Assembly (NCBI GenBank): GCA_937127245.1
Contig: CAKZLU010000023.1
Location: forward strand, 1-64,000
Length of the DNA stretch: 64,000 nucleotides
Origin: an uncultured Actinomycetes bacterium
GTDB taxonomy: Bacteria; Actinomycetota; Geothermincolia; Fen-727; JACVIW01
Reading direction: 5' to 3'
The notes under the pieces: generated by a model
What the model saw: only the letters and a program-made list of their open reading frames with translations
Database searches by the model: none
What the model was told of the DNA's origin: nothing
Part shown: positions 44,899-53,749 of the stretch, piece after piece
Numbering within the stretch: position 1 is the stretch's first letter
Layout of the letters: every line of letters starts with the position of its first letter
Position numbers and translations under genes: made by a program

Positions 44899-45394
44899 GG
44901 CACCCTCCAGTTAAGTGTTTCAAATGTTCAGCCCGGTTAAATAGCTCAGGATTATTTTATCTCCAAAGCGCGATTAATATCTCGAACGGTGGAGATTGAG
45001 TCCACAAGATTCTTTTATCCACAAGATTCTTTTAATACCACGCACTCAGCTGAAAATGCGCAATCATCAGGACGTTCGAAATGTTCGTGTGGCGGTGGGC
45101 GCTTGCGGATTTGAGCACCCTACACGCCATTGGGTGCGTTCTTAACGCCGGGAGGCTCAATTCAACGCTTTTCGGACACCCCACGCCCAAGTGGCGCGGT
45201 TTCCACCATCACCTGCGGTTTAGCCATTGATGACGAACACACCACGTCAATAGAGCGGTTACTCTCGAAACTCACAAAAATCCCCATACGCGTGAAATTT
45301 CGTACAGAGGAACGATTCGTTTCGTTAGTCTGTTTGGCAGATGCTCTCGCGCTGGGAACCACAGCGTTTCAGACCGCAGGTGAAATAAATTAGG
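44899..45394. other. Intergenic region holding a tandem repeat and a possible tRNA remnant
   Basis: No real gene is supported. A 17-base unit is tandemly duplicated at 45001-45034, and 45093-45116 matches the 3' part of the nearby tRNA-Val at about 19 of 24 positions. The small open frame here has no homology signature. Confidence 0.4.
45001..45034. repeat. Tandem 17-base direct repeat
   Basis: The unit TCCACAAGATTCTTTTA occurs twice without spacing (45001-45017 and 45018-45034). Confidence 0.85.
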
Positions 45395-45469
45395 TGGTGG
45401 GCGTTGACGGATTTGAACCGCCGACCTCTGCCGTGTGAAGGCAGCGCTCTCCCGCTGAGCTAAACGCCC
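45395..45469 (-). tRNA. tRNA-Val (anticodon CAC)
   Basis: On the minus strand: acceptor GGGCGTT/AACGCCC with A discriminator and encoded CCA, D arm TAGCTCAGCGGGAGAGC, anticodon arm CTGCC-TTCACAC-GGCAG giving CAC, and T arm GGCGG-TTCAAAT-CCGTC. The cloverleaf is complete. Confidence 0.93.
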
Positions 45470-45733
45470 GGTGATTTCAGGAAAATTATATCATAAGCAC
45501 TAGCTAACGTTTCAAACGGGCAAGAGGGTCGTGGCTTGCCGAAACAGGGGAACAAATAAGGATTTGTGTCGAAGTATAAATGGATGAGATAGAACTTCCG
45601 GGAGGAGAATATTTATTTAATTTAACGTGGAAAGAGTTCTTAATTCTTGTTCGAGCCCCATATCACAACTGGGAAAAGAGTATGAAGGGAAGATCGTTTC
45701 TGCCGGCAAGCGACCGCGGTCGGAGCGTAAGCC

Positions 45734-47041
45734 ATGAGGATAACATTGTTGCCCGTTCGGGAAAAGATAGCGCGTAGCGCACCGCTTTTTTTGTCGCTGT
45801 TCTTAACGTACCTTTTTCTTTGGACTCTGTGTGGCTGCGCTAAAGGGAAGCCATTATCCGAACCTCAGATAATGCTAAAGCTGCCCACCCCGGTGCGCAT
45901 TGGTGAGGGAGCTTTTCCAAAGTTTTCGCCCGACGGAAAACTCATAGCTTTCACCCTCTGCGAGGAATTCCCCCGGGATGCTAACGGTATTTCTTATGAG
46001 ATTTACACGATGAAGCCTGACGGAACCTGCCTTGAGTGTTTGACGGGAGGCAAGCCGGAGCTTGAGGGCACGCGCTGGAAGGGACAGTCTTTCTGGCACC
46101 CCAGCGGAGACTATATAACTTTCACGGCTGAGAACGCCCGATATCCACGCAAAGGGATTGGCACCACGGCAAGACCGGGACTGGGGCGCAATCACAACGT
46201 ATGGATAATGACCAAGGATGGCAGAAAATTCTGGCAGATAACCGATTATCCGGAAAACTGGGGAGTGATAAGACCGAGTTTTTCGAAAGACGGTTCACTC
46301 CTTTTTTGGAACGAGGAATACTCCATGGAAAAATATCCCCAAGGTCGCCCCGAGGACCCGGATGACGATCCTGGCACTCCGGGATGGCAGGGTCACCCGG
46401 GATCATACTGGGGCTCGGAGAGTTTCCGTTACAGGAAGGGAGAGGAGTTTGGAGCCTGGAGGATGAGGATAGCGAAAATATCCTTTGAAAACGGCGAACC
46501 GAAAGCTTCCGATCTTTTGACAGTGGAGCTGCCCGAAGGATTTACTCTCATTGAAGGCGCCGGCTTCACGCCGTCCGGAGATTCCCTTATTTGCAGTTGC
46601 GTAAATCTCAAGGAAACGAAGGGCAAGGGTTTATGGGGGGATATCTGCACTGTGGAATTCTCGGGAAAAATCATCCGGCGCCTGACAAGAACGCCTTTCA
46701 TACATGACGAGAACCCCGAGTTCTCGCCAGACGGGCGAAGAATAATATGGAACGCCTCGCAGGGGGACCCGGGCGAAGGCGAGGAGCTCTGGATTATGGA
46801 TTCGGACGGGAAGAACAAGACAAGACTCACCCATTTTGCGAAACGTGGTTTCAAGGAATACGACCCCTGCGCGCGGCAGATCACGGAGTTCTCTTGGAAC
46901 CCTGACGGGAAAAGCGTTATTTTTGGTCATGTGAGCTTGCCGGTTAGGGCAAAATCGCGGCTTCCATCCACGCTTTACCGGCTTGATTTGGTGAATGTTC
47001 TTCGGTTTTTAGACTCAAAGAAAAGCAAAAAGGTCAGATAA
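45734..47041 (+). CDS. TolB-like beta-propeller lipoprotein
   Basis: 435 residues. An N-terminal signal ends at a lipobox (FLWTLCGC), so the protein is probably lipid-anchored. The rest is a series of WD40-like TolB/PD40 repeats: FPKFSPDGKLIAFTLCEE, SFWHPSGDYITFTAEN, NPEFSPDGRRIIWNAS and EFSWNPDGKSVIFGH are clear examples, enough for a six- or seven-blade propeller. No TolA/TolQR genes are adjacent, so it is not necessarily a Tol-Pal protein. ATG 45734 is eight bases after a ggag site. Confidence 0.85.
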   Translation: MRITLLPVREKIARSAPLFLSLFLTYLFLWTLCGCAKGKPLSEPQIMLKLPTPVRIGEGAFPKFSPDGKLIAFTLCEEFPRDANGISYEIYTMKPDGTCLECLTGGKPELEGTRWKGQSFWHPSGDYITFTAENARYPRKGIGTTARPGLGRNHNVWIMTKDGRKFWQITDYPENWGVIRPSFSKDGSLLFWNEEYSMEKYPQGRPEDPDDDPGTPGWQGHPGSYWGSESFRYRKGEEFGAWRMRIAKISFENGEPKASDLLTVELPEGFTLIEGAGFTPSGDSLICSCVNLKETKGKGLWGDICTVEFSGKIIRRLTRTPFIHDENPEFSPDGRRIIWNASQGDPGEGEELWIMDSDGKNKTRLTHFAKRGFKEYDPCARQITEFSWNPDGKSVIFGHVSLPVRAKSRLPSTLYRLDLVNVLRFLDSKKSKKVR

Positions 47042-47365
47042 AGGGGGGGAGATGCGGTCTTTTTCATGATACTCGGGCATGATAAGAACGCATTCAGGAG
47101 GCCGGTCACATTAGTGGGTTATAGCCTGGACACTTAGAGATGTCGTGAAAGAAATTTTCTGGTTGGATGTCTAAAGTAGCACCTCAAGTTTGCCCGAATC
47201 TTTAGACCTTTCTCCCGAGTTTTGCCCAGAGAAAATGAACCAAGAGACAGGCGCCTGACCATCTATTGCACATGCCCTAAACCGGATTTTCTCTCCTCTT
47301 TTCGGCCAAACGGTTTCTCATCTATCTTTCATCTAATTGTTATCGCGAAAGCCAGCTTTGGTGTA
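47042..47365. other. Intergenic region
   Basis: About 320 bases between convergent genes; no gene, RNA or strong hairpin was recognised. Confidence 0.4.
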
Positions 47366-48103
47366 TCAGTGAGTTTTTTTCGCTCGTTTTATTGCATGCT
47401 TGTGGGCGAGATTCTCGACTGAGTCATCGAGCGCTTCGATATCCCGCCCGGGGTATGTCCTCTTGAGTGCTTTACGTATGAGAAAATCCGCTAGTTCGGG
47501 ATTCTTTGGCAGGAGTGACCCATGCAGATATGTTCCAATTGCTCCGAGGTGAACGGCTCCTTCAGTCTTGTCCTCGCCGTTGTTTCCGTACCCTACGATG
47601 ATTTCTCCGAGAGGACGCTCGTTTTTACCGAGATATGTTTTCCCGGAATGATTTTCGAATCCCACCACGGTCGTTTTGCGGCCATCAAGGCATGTCTCAA
47701 CAAAGACATTGCCTATAAACCTCTTGCTGCCAGCGATGGTATAAGCATCAAAGACGCCAATTCCTGGAAGTTCCTCTCCTTCCGCGGGACGATAAAAATT
47801 CCCGAATAACTGGTAACCACCGCATATGACAAGCGCGCATGCGCCTTGCTCGATTTCGCGTCTGATAGTCTCTCCCTTTGTCTCATACAGATCGTGGCTC
47901 ACCATTACTTGCTCTTTGTCCTGTCCTCCGCCCATGAAGAATATGTCGTATGCGCCGGGTTCAACTTTATCTCCGAGACCAAGGCTCTTGACCTCGACAT
48001 CTATGCCTCTCCAAAGGCAGCGTTTAGCGAGCGCTATTACGTTACCCCTGTCCCCGTATATGTTCATTAGGTCAGGATAAAGATGGCAAATAACCAGTTT
48101 CAT
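47366..48103 (-). CDS. gatD: Lipid II isoglutaminyl synthase, amidotransferase subunit GatD
   Basis: 245 residues. GatD is the class I glutamine amidotransferase that feeds ammonia to MurT for amidation of the D-Glu residue of lipid II. The nucleophilic cysteine is in ALVICGGYQLFG and the histidine in GTYLHGSLLPKNPELAD; the N-terminal YPDLMNIYGDRGN is typical. The ATG at 48103 directly abuts the murT stop (TGAATG) and its ribosome site gggagg lies within the end of murT, so the two subunits are made in a coupled way. Confidence 0.94.
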   Translation of the reverse strand: MKLVICHLYPDLMNIYGDRGNVIALAKRCLWRGIDVEVKSLGLGDKVEPGAYDIFFMGGGQDKEQVMVSHDLYETKGETIRREIEQGACALVICGGYQLFGNFYRPAEGEELPGIGVFDAYTIAGSKRFIGNVFVETCLDGRKTTVVGFENHSGKTYLGKNERPLGEIIVGYGNNGEDKTEGAVHLGAIGTYLHGSLLPKNPELADFLIRKALKRTYPGRDIEALDDSVENLAHKHAIKRAKKTH

Positions 48104-49492
48104 TCATTCCTCCCAGTAGGGAGTGACATACCCTTTTTTTGAAAGGATTCTGCGTGCTTCAAGCATTGCGGTATAAGTGGGAACGATATAGACAGTCTCG
48201 TTCTTTCCCGCGGTGCAAAGCAACCGCTCCATGGCGGTCCCGATTTCGGGTTCGATTGATAGACAATCAACGCCCGTGTCAGCGTATTTGACCCTTAACG
48301 CCATGTCCCACGCCCTTATTCCCGCGCAAATCACATTCGATAGCTTTCCTTTGAGGTTCTCAAAATCAACGTCCCATATCCATGAAACATCTCTTCCGTC
48401 CGCTATGTTGTCGTTCAGGGCAAAAACGACGTTCAATTTAGCATCAAGATTGCTCAGAGTCCTTATTACTTCGTTAAAGCCTGCCGGATTCTTAGCAAGA
48501 ATCATGACGAGCTTTCTTCCCTCGATTTCAATAGACTCAACCCTTCCGAACGCCGCTTTGAATTTCTCGATTGAGTTGGTAATGACGCGAAGATCAACGC
48601 CGAGAGTAAGACATACAGCCGCAGCGCCGAGCGTATTATAAACGTTGTATAGCCCGGGGAGAGGAATTGAAATTTCGACCGCTCCTGCGGGAGTCTTTAT
48701 CAGGCATTTCGAACCCTCGAAACTTTTCAGCTCAACGCTTTCGGCGGAAACATCCAGCGGGGGTCTTTTCGCTCCGCATTTTGGGCAACGGTAGTCACCC
48801 AGGTGTCCAAAAATGTGATATCTGTACTCGAGCCTGGTGTCGCAGTTCGAGCAGTGTTTGCTATCAGCTGCGTGTTCCAGTCCCTCAAGCGAATAAATAT
48901 CTGTATTTATACCGAAGTGAATTACCCTGCATCTGAGGTTTGACCCAATTGATGAAACGAGAGGGTCATCGGCGTTGAGTATTACGGTAGAGCCGACCCC
49001 GAGTTTCTCAAGGGACATTTTTAATTTTTTCGCGAGTGTATCCAGTTCCCCGTAGCGGTCGAGCTGATCTCTGAAAAGATTGTTTATAAGCACGACGCGC
49101 GGGTTTGTCTCTTCTATCGCTTCGGGAAGTGTCGCTTCGTCCACCTCGAACAACCCGAGTTCCTTTGATCTTTTAAGTTCTCGTATTTTTTCCCGGACCA
49201 GCGCGGAGGCTATACCAGACAATAGGTTTGCCCCGGTTCTGTTATGGACGAAGGATATGTTAGCCCTCTTAAGCGTGGAAGCGATGAGCGCGGCGGTGGT
49301 TGTCTTGCCGTTTGTTCCGGTAACGAGGACACATCCAATGTTTAAACCCGAAACGACTTCCCGGACGAAATGCGGGCGGAAATACCTGATTATTTTTCCA
49401 GGCAAGGTTGTCCCGCCGCCCGCTTTAGTGGACCTGACGATACCACCGATTATTTTTCCAACAATCATCCATATTTTGGTTTTAGTCTTCAT
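48104..49492 (-). CDS. murT: Lipid II isoglutaminyl synthase, MurT subunit
   Basis: 462 residues of a Mur-ligase-like ATPase. The P-loop is VTGTNGKTTTAA, and a zinc ribbon specific to MurT is inserted mid-protein (CSNCDTRLEY and CPKCGAKRPP). MurT activates the alpha-carboxylate of D-iGlu in lipid II, using ammonia from GatD. This pair is found in Gram-positive-type bacteria including Actinobacteria, which fits the other wall genes in the window. It is followed immediately by gatD. Confidence 0.95.
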   Translation of the reverse strand: MKTKTKIWMIVGKIIGGIVRSTKAGGGTTLPGKIIRYFRPHFVREVVSGLNIGCVLVTGTNGKTTTAALIASTLKRANISFVHNRTGANLLSGIASALVREKIRELKRSKELGLFEVDEATLPEAIEETNPRVVLINNLFRDQLDRYGELDTLAKKLKMSLEKLGVGSTVILNADDPLVSSIGSNLRCRVIHFGINTDIYSLEGLEHAADSKHCSNCDTRLEYRYHIFGHLGDYRCPKCGAKRPPLDVSAESVELKSFEGSKCLIKTPAGAVEISIPLPGLYNVYNTLGAAAVCLTLGVDLRVITNSIEKFKAAFGRVESIEIEGRKLVMILAKNPAGFNEVIRTLSNLDAKLNVVFALNDNIADGRDVSWIWDVDFENLKGKLSNVICAGIRAWDMALRVKYADTGVDCLSIEPEIGTAMERLLCTAGKNETVYIVPTYTAMLEARRILSKKGYVTPYWEE

Positions 49493-49750
49493 ACAAAGGA
49501 TATGTTATCCGAAATCGCGTTTTGGGGGCCAGGGCGGTAAACGGTTGCATCGCTTTTTTCAATTAGGGTTGAAACACGACCATGAAGATTTAAACTTAAT
49601 GGATGGAGGACGCTTTTTTGATCCGGTGACGACGTTCAAAAAATTTGCTGGCGCGTTTAAGGAATCCAAACATGCTGTTCTTGCTTTGTGAGATGCTTTG
49701 AACAAATTGCTTCGTTTGCGGATCGATTTACATTGACTGAGGATTTCAAG

Positions 49751-50092
49751 ATGGAAGAGAACAAGGAGCGCGAAAAGAAGTGCCCGCTCTGCGGAGCGCT
49801 GTTGGAGGGAGTCAGCGCGAGCGCGAGTGGAGACTACCGTTGCGGGCGCTGTGGCTCTACCGGGCGATATGAGGGAGAAAACCTGGTAGCGATTTTCATA
49901 CCGAACTACTTTGCGCGTCTTGCTGAGCTTGAGAAAAGACATCGAGAACTTGTTGATGAAATTTATTTGGAGGGTCTCAAGGGAGAAGCAAGGGATAGAG
50001 ACTACATCCAGAGGATGAACCTCGAGCGCCAGAGCGTGCTCGCGGAATATTCAATGCTTTCTTACTTCAGGGAATTTGTCGAGAAGTGGTAA
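49751..50092 (+). CDS. Small zinc-ribbon protein
   Basis: About 113 residues. An N-terminal zinc ribbon (CPLCGALLEG and YRCGRCGSTG) is followed by a charged, helix-forming C-terminal half (RLAELEKRHRELVDEIY). No membrane segment is seen, so a cytoplasmic, perhaps nucleic-acid-binding, protein is likely. The start ATG 49751 follows a weak gagga; the frame is open to 49688. No family is recognised. Confidence 0.6.
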   Translation: MEENKEREKKCPLCGALLEGVSASASGDYRCGRCGSTGRYEGENLVAIFIPNYFARLAELEKRHRELVDEIYLEGLKGEARDRDYIQRMNLERQSVLAEYSMLSYFREFVEKW

Positions 50093-50218
50093 CAGCTTGC
50101 GCAAAGAGCTTACTTAGAAAAGAGAGCGGCGCCGCATTGTCTTTCTGTATCTTCGCATAGCATGTTTTCATTTCCTATTGCAAAGCATTTCAAGCTTTTT
50201 GCCGTGTTAACCGGCGTA

Positions 50219-50247
50219 CTGACAACGTTTTTAAAGTCCACTATACA
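50219..50247 (+). promoter_or_regulatory. Candidate sigma-70 promoter for the acyl-CoA cluster
   Basis: CTGACA (50219-50224) and TATACA (50242-50247) are separated by exactly 17 bases, in the 328-base gene-free gap before the ligase gene. The untranslated leader would be about 165 bases; nothing else was recognised in the gap. Confidence 0.45.
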
Positions 50248-50420
50248 TCCCGGATGAACTTGTTTGGCTCACGTGCGGCCGTCACTTGTGAGCATGAGAA
50301 TTATTTGGGGAGGGGGAATTGAATTGAGAGCTTTTTTACTTTATATTTTGTTCCTGCGAGTCAATATATTTAGTAACACTTTGACTGCCAGACGGGTTTT
50401 CCACCGGGGGGTGGTTCAGG

Positions 50421-51950
50421 ATGCGAAACTTCTATTCTCTAAATCCTCTGGAGCAGAAAGACGCATCCTTCAGAAGGCTTACCGACTACATCCGGAACGT
50501 TATTTATCCTTACCATCCATACTACCGCAAAGTTTTCAAAAAGGAGGGAATAAACCCTGACAGAATCAACAGGCCCGGAGACCTGAGAAAGATTCCGCTA
50601 ACTTACAAAGAGGACTACAGGGAAGACCCCTTGGCATTCATTCTCCAGCCCCGCTTTCCTGGCAGGGAGGCTTTGTACGACACGGCGAAGATATCACCTT
50701 CCTTTCTTTTGAAATACCTCTTTCAGAGCCTGGTCAACTACCCGCGAGACTATGCAGCTTTATACAGAAAAAACTATCATGAAGGTTTTGCTTATCTTAA
50801 GATTGGCAGACGAATATCGCTTGAATGGATGCCAATTCACTTCCACGCCTCCGCCGGATCAACAGGGGACCCGACCCCTGCAGTTTACACATACAGGGAC
50901 CTGCACGAGAATGTGAAAGAATCGGCGTCCGCGTTCTGGTGCGGAAAAGAGCTCACCTGGGACATGAGGGGATTCAATGTTTTTCCGGGCGCGCCCCATC
51001 TTGCGTTTTTCCAGGTAATTATGGGGAAATGGCTCGGAGGATCGAGCGGTTTTGACACTTTCGGAGGTAACGTAATTCCGACGGATAGACAGATCAGGCT
51101 ATTTGCCGAAAACAAATTTGACGCAATAATCGCGATTCCTTCATACCTTGTTTATTGGCTTAGGATGGCTGCCCAGATGGTTGAGAGCGGCGAAGTGGAC
51201 CCTCTCAACTCGCTTTTCATTGCGCTTGTGGCTGCTGAGCCGTTAACTGATTCGCTGAGGGGTTACATAAAGGAACTGGTGAGACGCGTGGGGGGAAGGG
51301 ACGATTTCAAGCTCGTCCAGGGTTACGGAATGACTGAGATGAAGGTAGCCTTCTATGAATGCGCGGAGAAGAGCATGATTCATCTCAACCCAAAATTCTT
51401 CTACTGGGAAGTGCTCGATCCGGAAACTCTCGAGCCGGTCGTCGAGGGCGAGGAGGGCGTGCTCGTTTTCAGTCATATTGACTGGCGGGGCACCTCTTTT
51501 TTGAGATATTTCACCGGTGACCTCATTCGCGGAGGGGTTCGCTGGCAACGCTGCGAAAACTGCGGTCTTACATTCCCGATCATGTATCCGCCGATAATGC
51601 GTGCAAAAAAGGACTTTACCAAGATCAAGGGCACTCGCGTTTCCCTGATTGACCTGATTTCATCTGTCAGGGACGTGCCCGGGGTGTATCAATTCCAGGT
51701 TGTGCTTGATAAGGAGATTCCCGGAGACGAGTTCTCGAGAGACAAAGTCGTGGTGAGAATCGCAGTTGAGAAGGGGTATGAACCAGGTTCTGTCGCGGAA
51801 TCAGTGAAGTCTTCCGTTAAAGGGACAACGGAAATAACGCCTGATGAGGTAATCATTGAGGATGATGCGGAAAAGCTTGAAAAGGAACTGTTTGAGAGGA
51901 CGGGAATAAAGGCTGACTACGTTGTGGAGAAAAGACCCGTGCATTTATGA
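50421..51950 (+). CDS. Phenylacetate-CoA ligase-family adenylate-forming enzyme
   Basis: 509 residues. An ANL-superfamily enzyme that activates a carboxylic acid with ATP and then CoA. The phosphate loop is FHASAGSTGDPTPAVY, YGMTEMKVAFYE is the adenine motif, and the C-terminal subdomain follows YFTGDLIRGG. By length and by the PYYRKVFKKEGI start it is closest to the PaaK type. ATG 50421 follows a gggggtgg site. The substrate is not known, but the downstream thiolase-like, DUF35 and acyl-CoA dehydrogenase genes show that it feeds an acyl-CoA pathway. Confidence 0.82.
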   Translation: MRNFYSLNPLEQKDASFRRLTDYIRNVIYPYHPYYRKVFKKEGINPDRINRPGDLRKIPLTYKEDYREDPLAFILQPRFPGREALYDTAKISPSFLLKYLFQSLVNYPRDYAALYRKNYHEGFAYLKIGRRISLEWMPIHFHASAGSTGDPTPAVYTYRDLHENVKESASAFWCGKELTWDMRGFNVFPGAPHLAFFQVIMGKWLGGSSGFDTFGGNVIPTDRQIRLFAENKFDAIIAIPSYLVYWLRMAAQMVESGEVDPLNSLFIALVAAEPLTDSLRGYIKELVRRVGGRDDFKLVQGYGMTEMKVAFYECAEKSMIHLNPKFFYWEVLDPETLEPVVEGEEGVLVFSHIDWRGTSFLRYFTGDLIRGGVRWQRCENCGLTFPIMYPPIMRAKKDFTKIKGTRVSLIDLISSVRDVPGVYQFQVVLDKEIPGDEFSRDKVVVRIAVEKGYEPGSVAESVKSSVKGTTEITPDEVIIEDDAEKLEKELFERTGIKADYVVEKRPVHL

Positions 51951-52019
51951 GTAACGATGAGCTCAAAGATTTATTAGCGTGAGTATGTGAGGTTTGAAAA
52001 AAGCTTGTAGGTGATGGCT

Positions 52020-53195
52020 ATGGAAAGAGTTGCGGTGGTGGGAGTCGGAAACACCAGTTTCAAGGCGAGGCATATCGACAAGACTTTTCCACGGCTTGCA
52101 TATGAAGCTTGTAAGATGGCGATGGAGGATGCCGGGGCGGGCAAAGAGGATATCGAAAGCGTTGTTTACAGCATTTACAATGACTTTTTCGAACATTGCG
52201 CAATGCCTGACCATCACATCCATTATCTTTTGGGATTCGCGAGAAAACCGGGCTCGAGAGTCACCACGGGGGGCGCGACCGGAGGATATTCCGTCAGGGC
52301 CGCGTTCGCTGAAGTCGCAAGCGGTCTGCATGATGTGGTGATGGTTGTCGGGGTTGAGAAGGTCGCTGACCTCGCTAACGTGATCGAGATGGTCAAGTCC
52401 ATAACTTTCGCTGCGGACCCGTTTTTTGAGTACCAGCTTGGCGCTTCACCCGCAGGCTCTTACGGAGCTGCGATAAGGTGGCACATGGAAAACTATGGCA
52501 CCACCGAGGAGGATATGGCAAGGGTTGTCGTGAAGAATAAGGGGAACGCAAGGCTCAACCCTGACGCTCAATCTCCCATAGAGCTGACCGTTAGTGACGT
52601 TCTAAAAAGCCCCATGGTGATTTATCCCTTGAAAATCCTGGACCACTGCCTGAACAGCGAGGGGGCGGCAGCGATAATCCTCGCGAGCGAAAAGGCAGCC
52701 AAGAGGTTCAGGAAAGACCCTGTTTGGATAACCGGCATCGGGGCGAGCACTGAGTCCGGAAGGCAGGCGGAAAGGGATTACTCGGACGCTTCTCTTTTCC
52801 CAGCCGTAAGGAATTCAGCCCTTTCGGCTTATCGGATGGCCGGGATTTCAGACCCCTCAGAGGCGATACACGTTGCCGAAGTGTATGACTCTTTCAGCGG
52901 CGTTGAGATATGCCTATATGAGGAACTCGGTTTTTGTTCTTGGGGTGAAGGGACAGCATTCTTAAAAGACGGGATGGCGGATATCGGGGGTAAAATTCCC
53001 GTGAATCCCTCCGGTGGGCTTATCGGATGTGAGCATGCGATTGGTGCGACAGGTATTTATCAGGTGGTGGAGGTCGTCAGGCATATCAGAGGAGAGGCCG
53101 GCGACAGGCAGGTATCCGGGGCGATGAGGGGTATTGCTCAAAGCATGGGTGGGGCGAGGGGCGCATATTCGGTTTGCATTGTACTGGAGGGGTGA
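52020..53195 (+). CDS. Thiolase-fold (SCP-x-like) protein lacking the nucleophilic cysteine
   Basis: 391 residues of thiolase fold. VAVVGVGNTSFKARH, LIGCEHAIGATGIYQVVE (with the usual histidine) and the C-terminal GAYSVCIVL are thiolase blocks. At the position of the catalytic cysteine, where thiolases have a CA(S/T)G motif, this protein reads VTTGGATGG, so a glycine (residue 85, codon 52272-52274) replaces cysteine. Ltp2-type retro-aldolases of steroid side-chain breakdown likewise lack that cysteine and need a DUF35 partner, which is the next gene here. The start is ATG 52020, preceded by aggtgat. A C-C lyase role is a hypothesis. Confidence 0.85.
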   Translation: MERVAVVGVGNTSFKARHIDKTFPRLAYEACKMAMEDAGAGKEDIESVVYSIYNDFFEHCAMPDHHIHYLLGFARKPGSRVTTGGATGGYSVRAAFAEVASGLHDVVMVVGVEKVADLANVIEMVKSITFAADPFFEYQLGASPAGSYGAAIRWHMENYGTTEEDMARVVVKNKGNARLNPDAQSPIELTVSDVLKSPMVIYPLKILDHCLNSEGAAAIILASEKAAKRFRKDPVWITGIGASTESGRQAERDYSDASLFPAVRNSALSAYRMAGISDPSEAIHVAEVYDSFSGVEICLYEELGFCSWGEGTAFLKDGMADIGGKIPVNPSGGLIGCEHAIGATGIYQVVEVVRHIRGEAGDRQVSGAMRGIAQSMGGARGAYSVCIVLEG

Positions 53196-53200
53196 TAGGG

Positions 53201-53683
53201 ATGCCGGAAGAAACGGATCTCAGGTTCAAACCGATTTCTTACAAGGATGATTTCGTTATCGTGCCCGACCGGTGGAAAGTTGATTTCATGGTATCGATGG
53301 GGGAATTGTCCGTTTTTTTCAGGGAACTAAAAGAGAACGCGAAATTAATGGGCACCCGCTGCCCAAAGTGCGGCTCTTTCTATTTCTGGCCTCGTTCCTG
53401 GTGTCATGATTGCTATGAGGATTGCCAGTGGGTTGAAGTGTCGCAGAAGGGAAGCGTTACAATGTTCAGCAGGGTCGACATCTCGCTTTCCGATTTACAA
53501 AAGGAGGTTCCGTTTTATCAGGGTGGGGTCCATCTGGATGGCGTGAGATACCCGATTGTCGCCCTTATTAAGAACGTTACGATGGATACGCTTCATAAAG
53601 GGATGAGGGTTAGGGCGGAATTTCTTCCACTTCAGGAGAGAACCGGCAGAATAAGGGATTTCTATTTTGTTCCTGATGTTTGA
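53201..53683 (+). CDS. DUF35 zinc-ribbon/OB-fold partner of the thiolase-like protein
   Basis: 160 residues. The zinc ribbon is MGTRCPKCGSFYFWPR with SWCHDCYE, followed by a beta-rich OB fold (VSQKGSVTMFSRVDI ... YPIVALIKN). DUF35 proteins act with thiolase-like enzymes, as in archaeal thiolase/HMG-CoA synthase complexes and the Ltp2-ChsH2 retro-aldolase. ATG 53201 is behind ggagggg, which overlaps the end of the thiolase gene, so the pair is coupled. The partner relation is inferred from order. Confidence 0.88.
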   Translation: MPEETDLRFKPISYKDDFVIVPDRWKVDFMVSMGELSVFFRELKENAKLMGTRCPKCGSFYFWPRSWCHDCYEDCQWVEVSQKGSVTMFSRVDISLSDLQKEVPFYQGGVHLDGVRYPIVALIKNVTMDTLHKGMRVRAEFLPLQERTGRIRDFYFVPDV

Positions 53684-53749
53684 GATAAGTGGTATAAAGA
53701 AGCGATTAGGTAAGCATTAGGTATGGAAAGATAGAAGGAGGTCAACAGA

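Noticed and set aside
45130-45393. 87-residue forward open frame
   Set aside because: No ribosome site, no known domain, and it ends at the tRNA-Val gene; likely random.
47222-47422. 66-residue open frame before gatD
   Set aside because: It runs into gatD on the other strand and has no family features.
50264-50560. 98-residue open frame overlapping the ligase start
   Set aside because: It lies in another frame of the ligase gene; the ligase has better signals.
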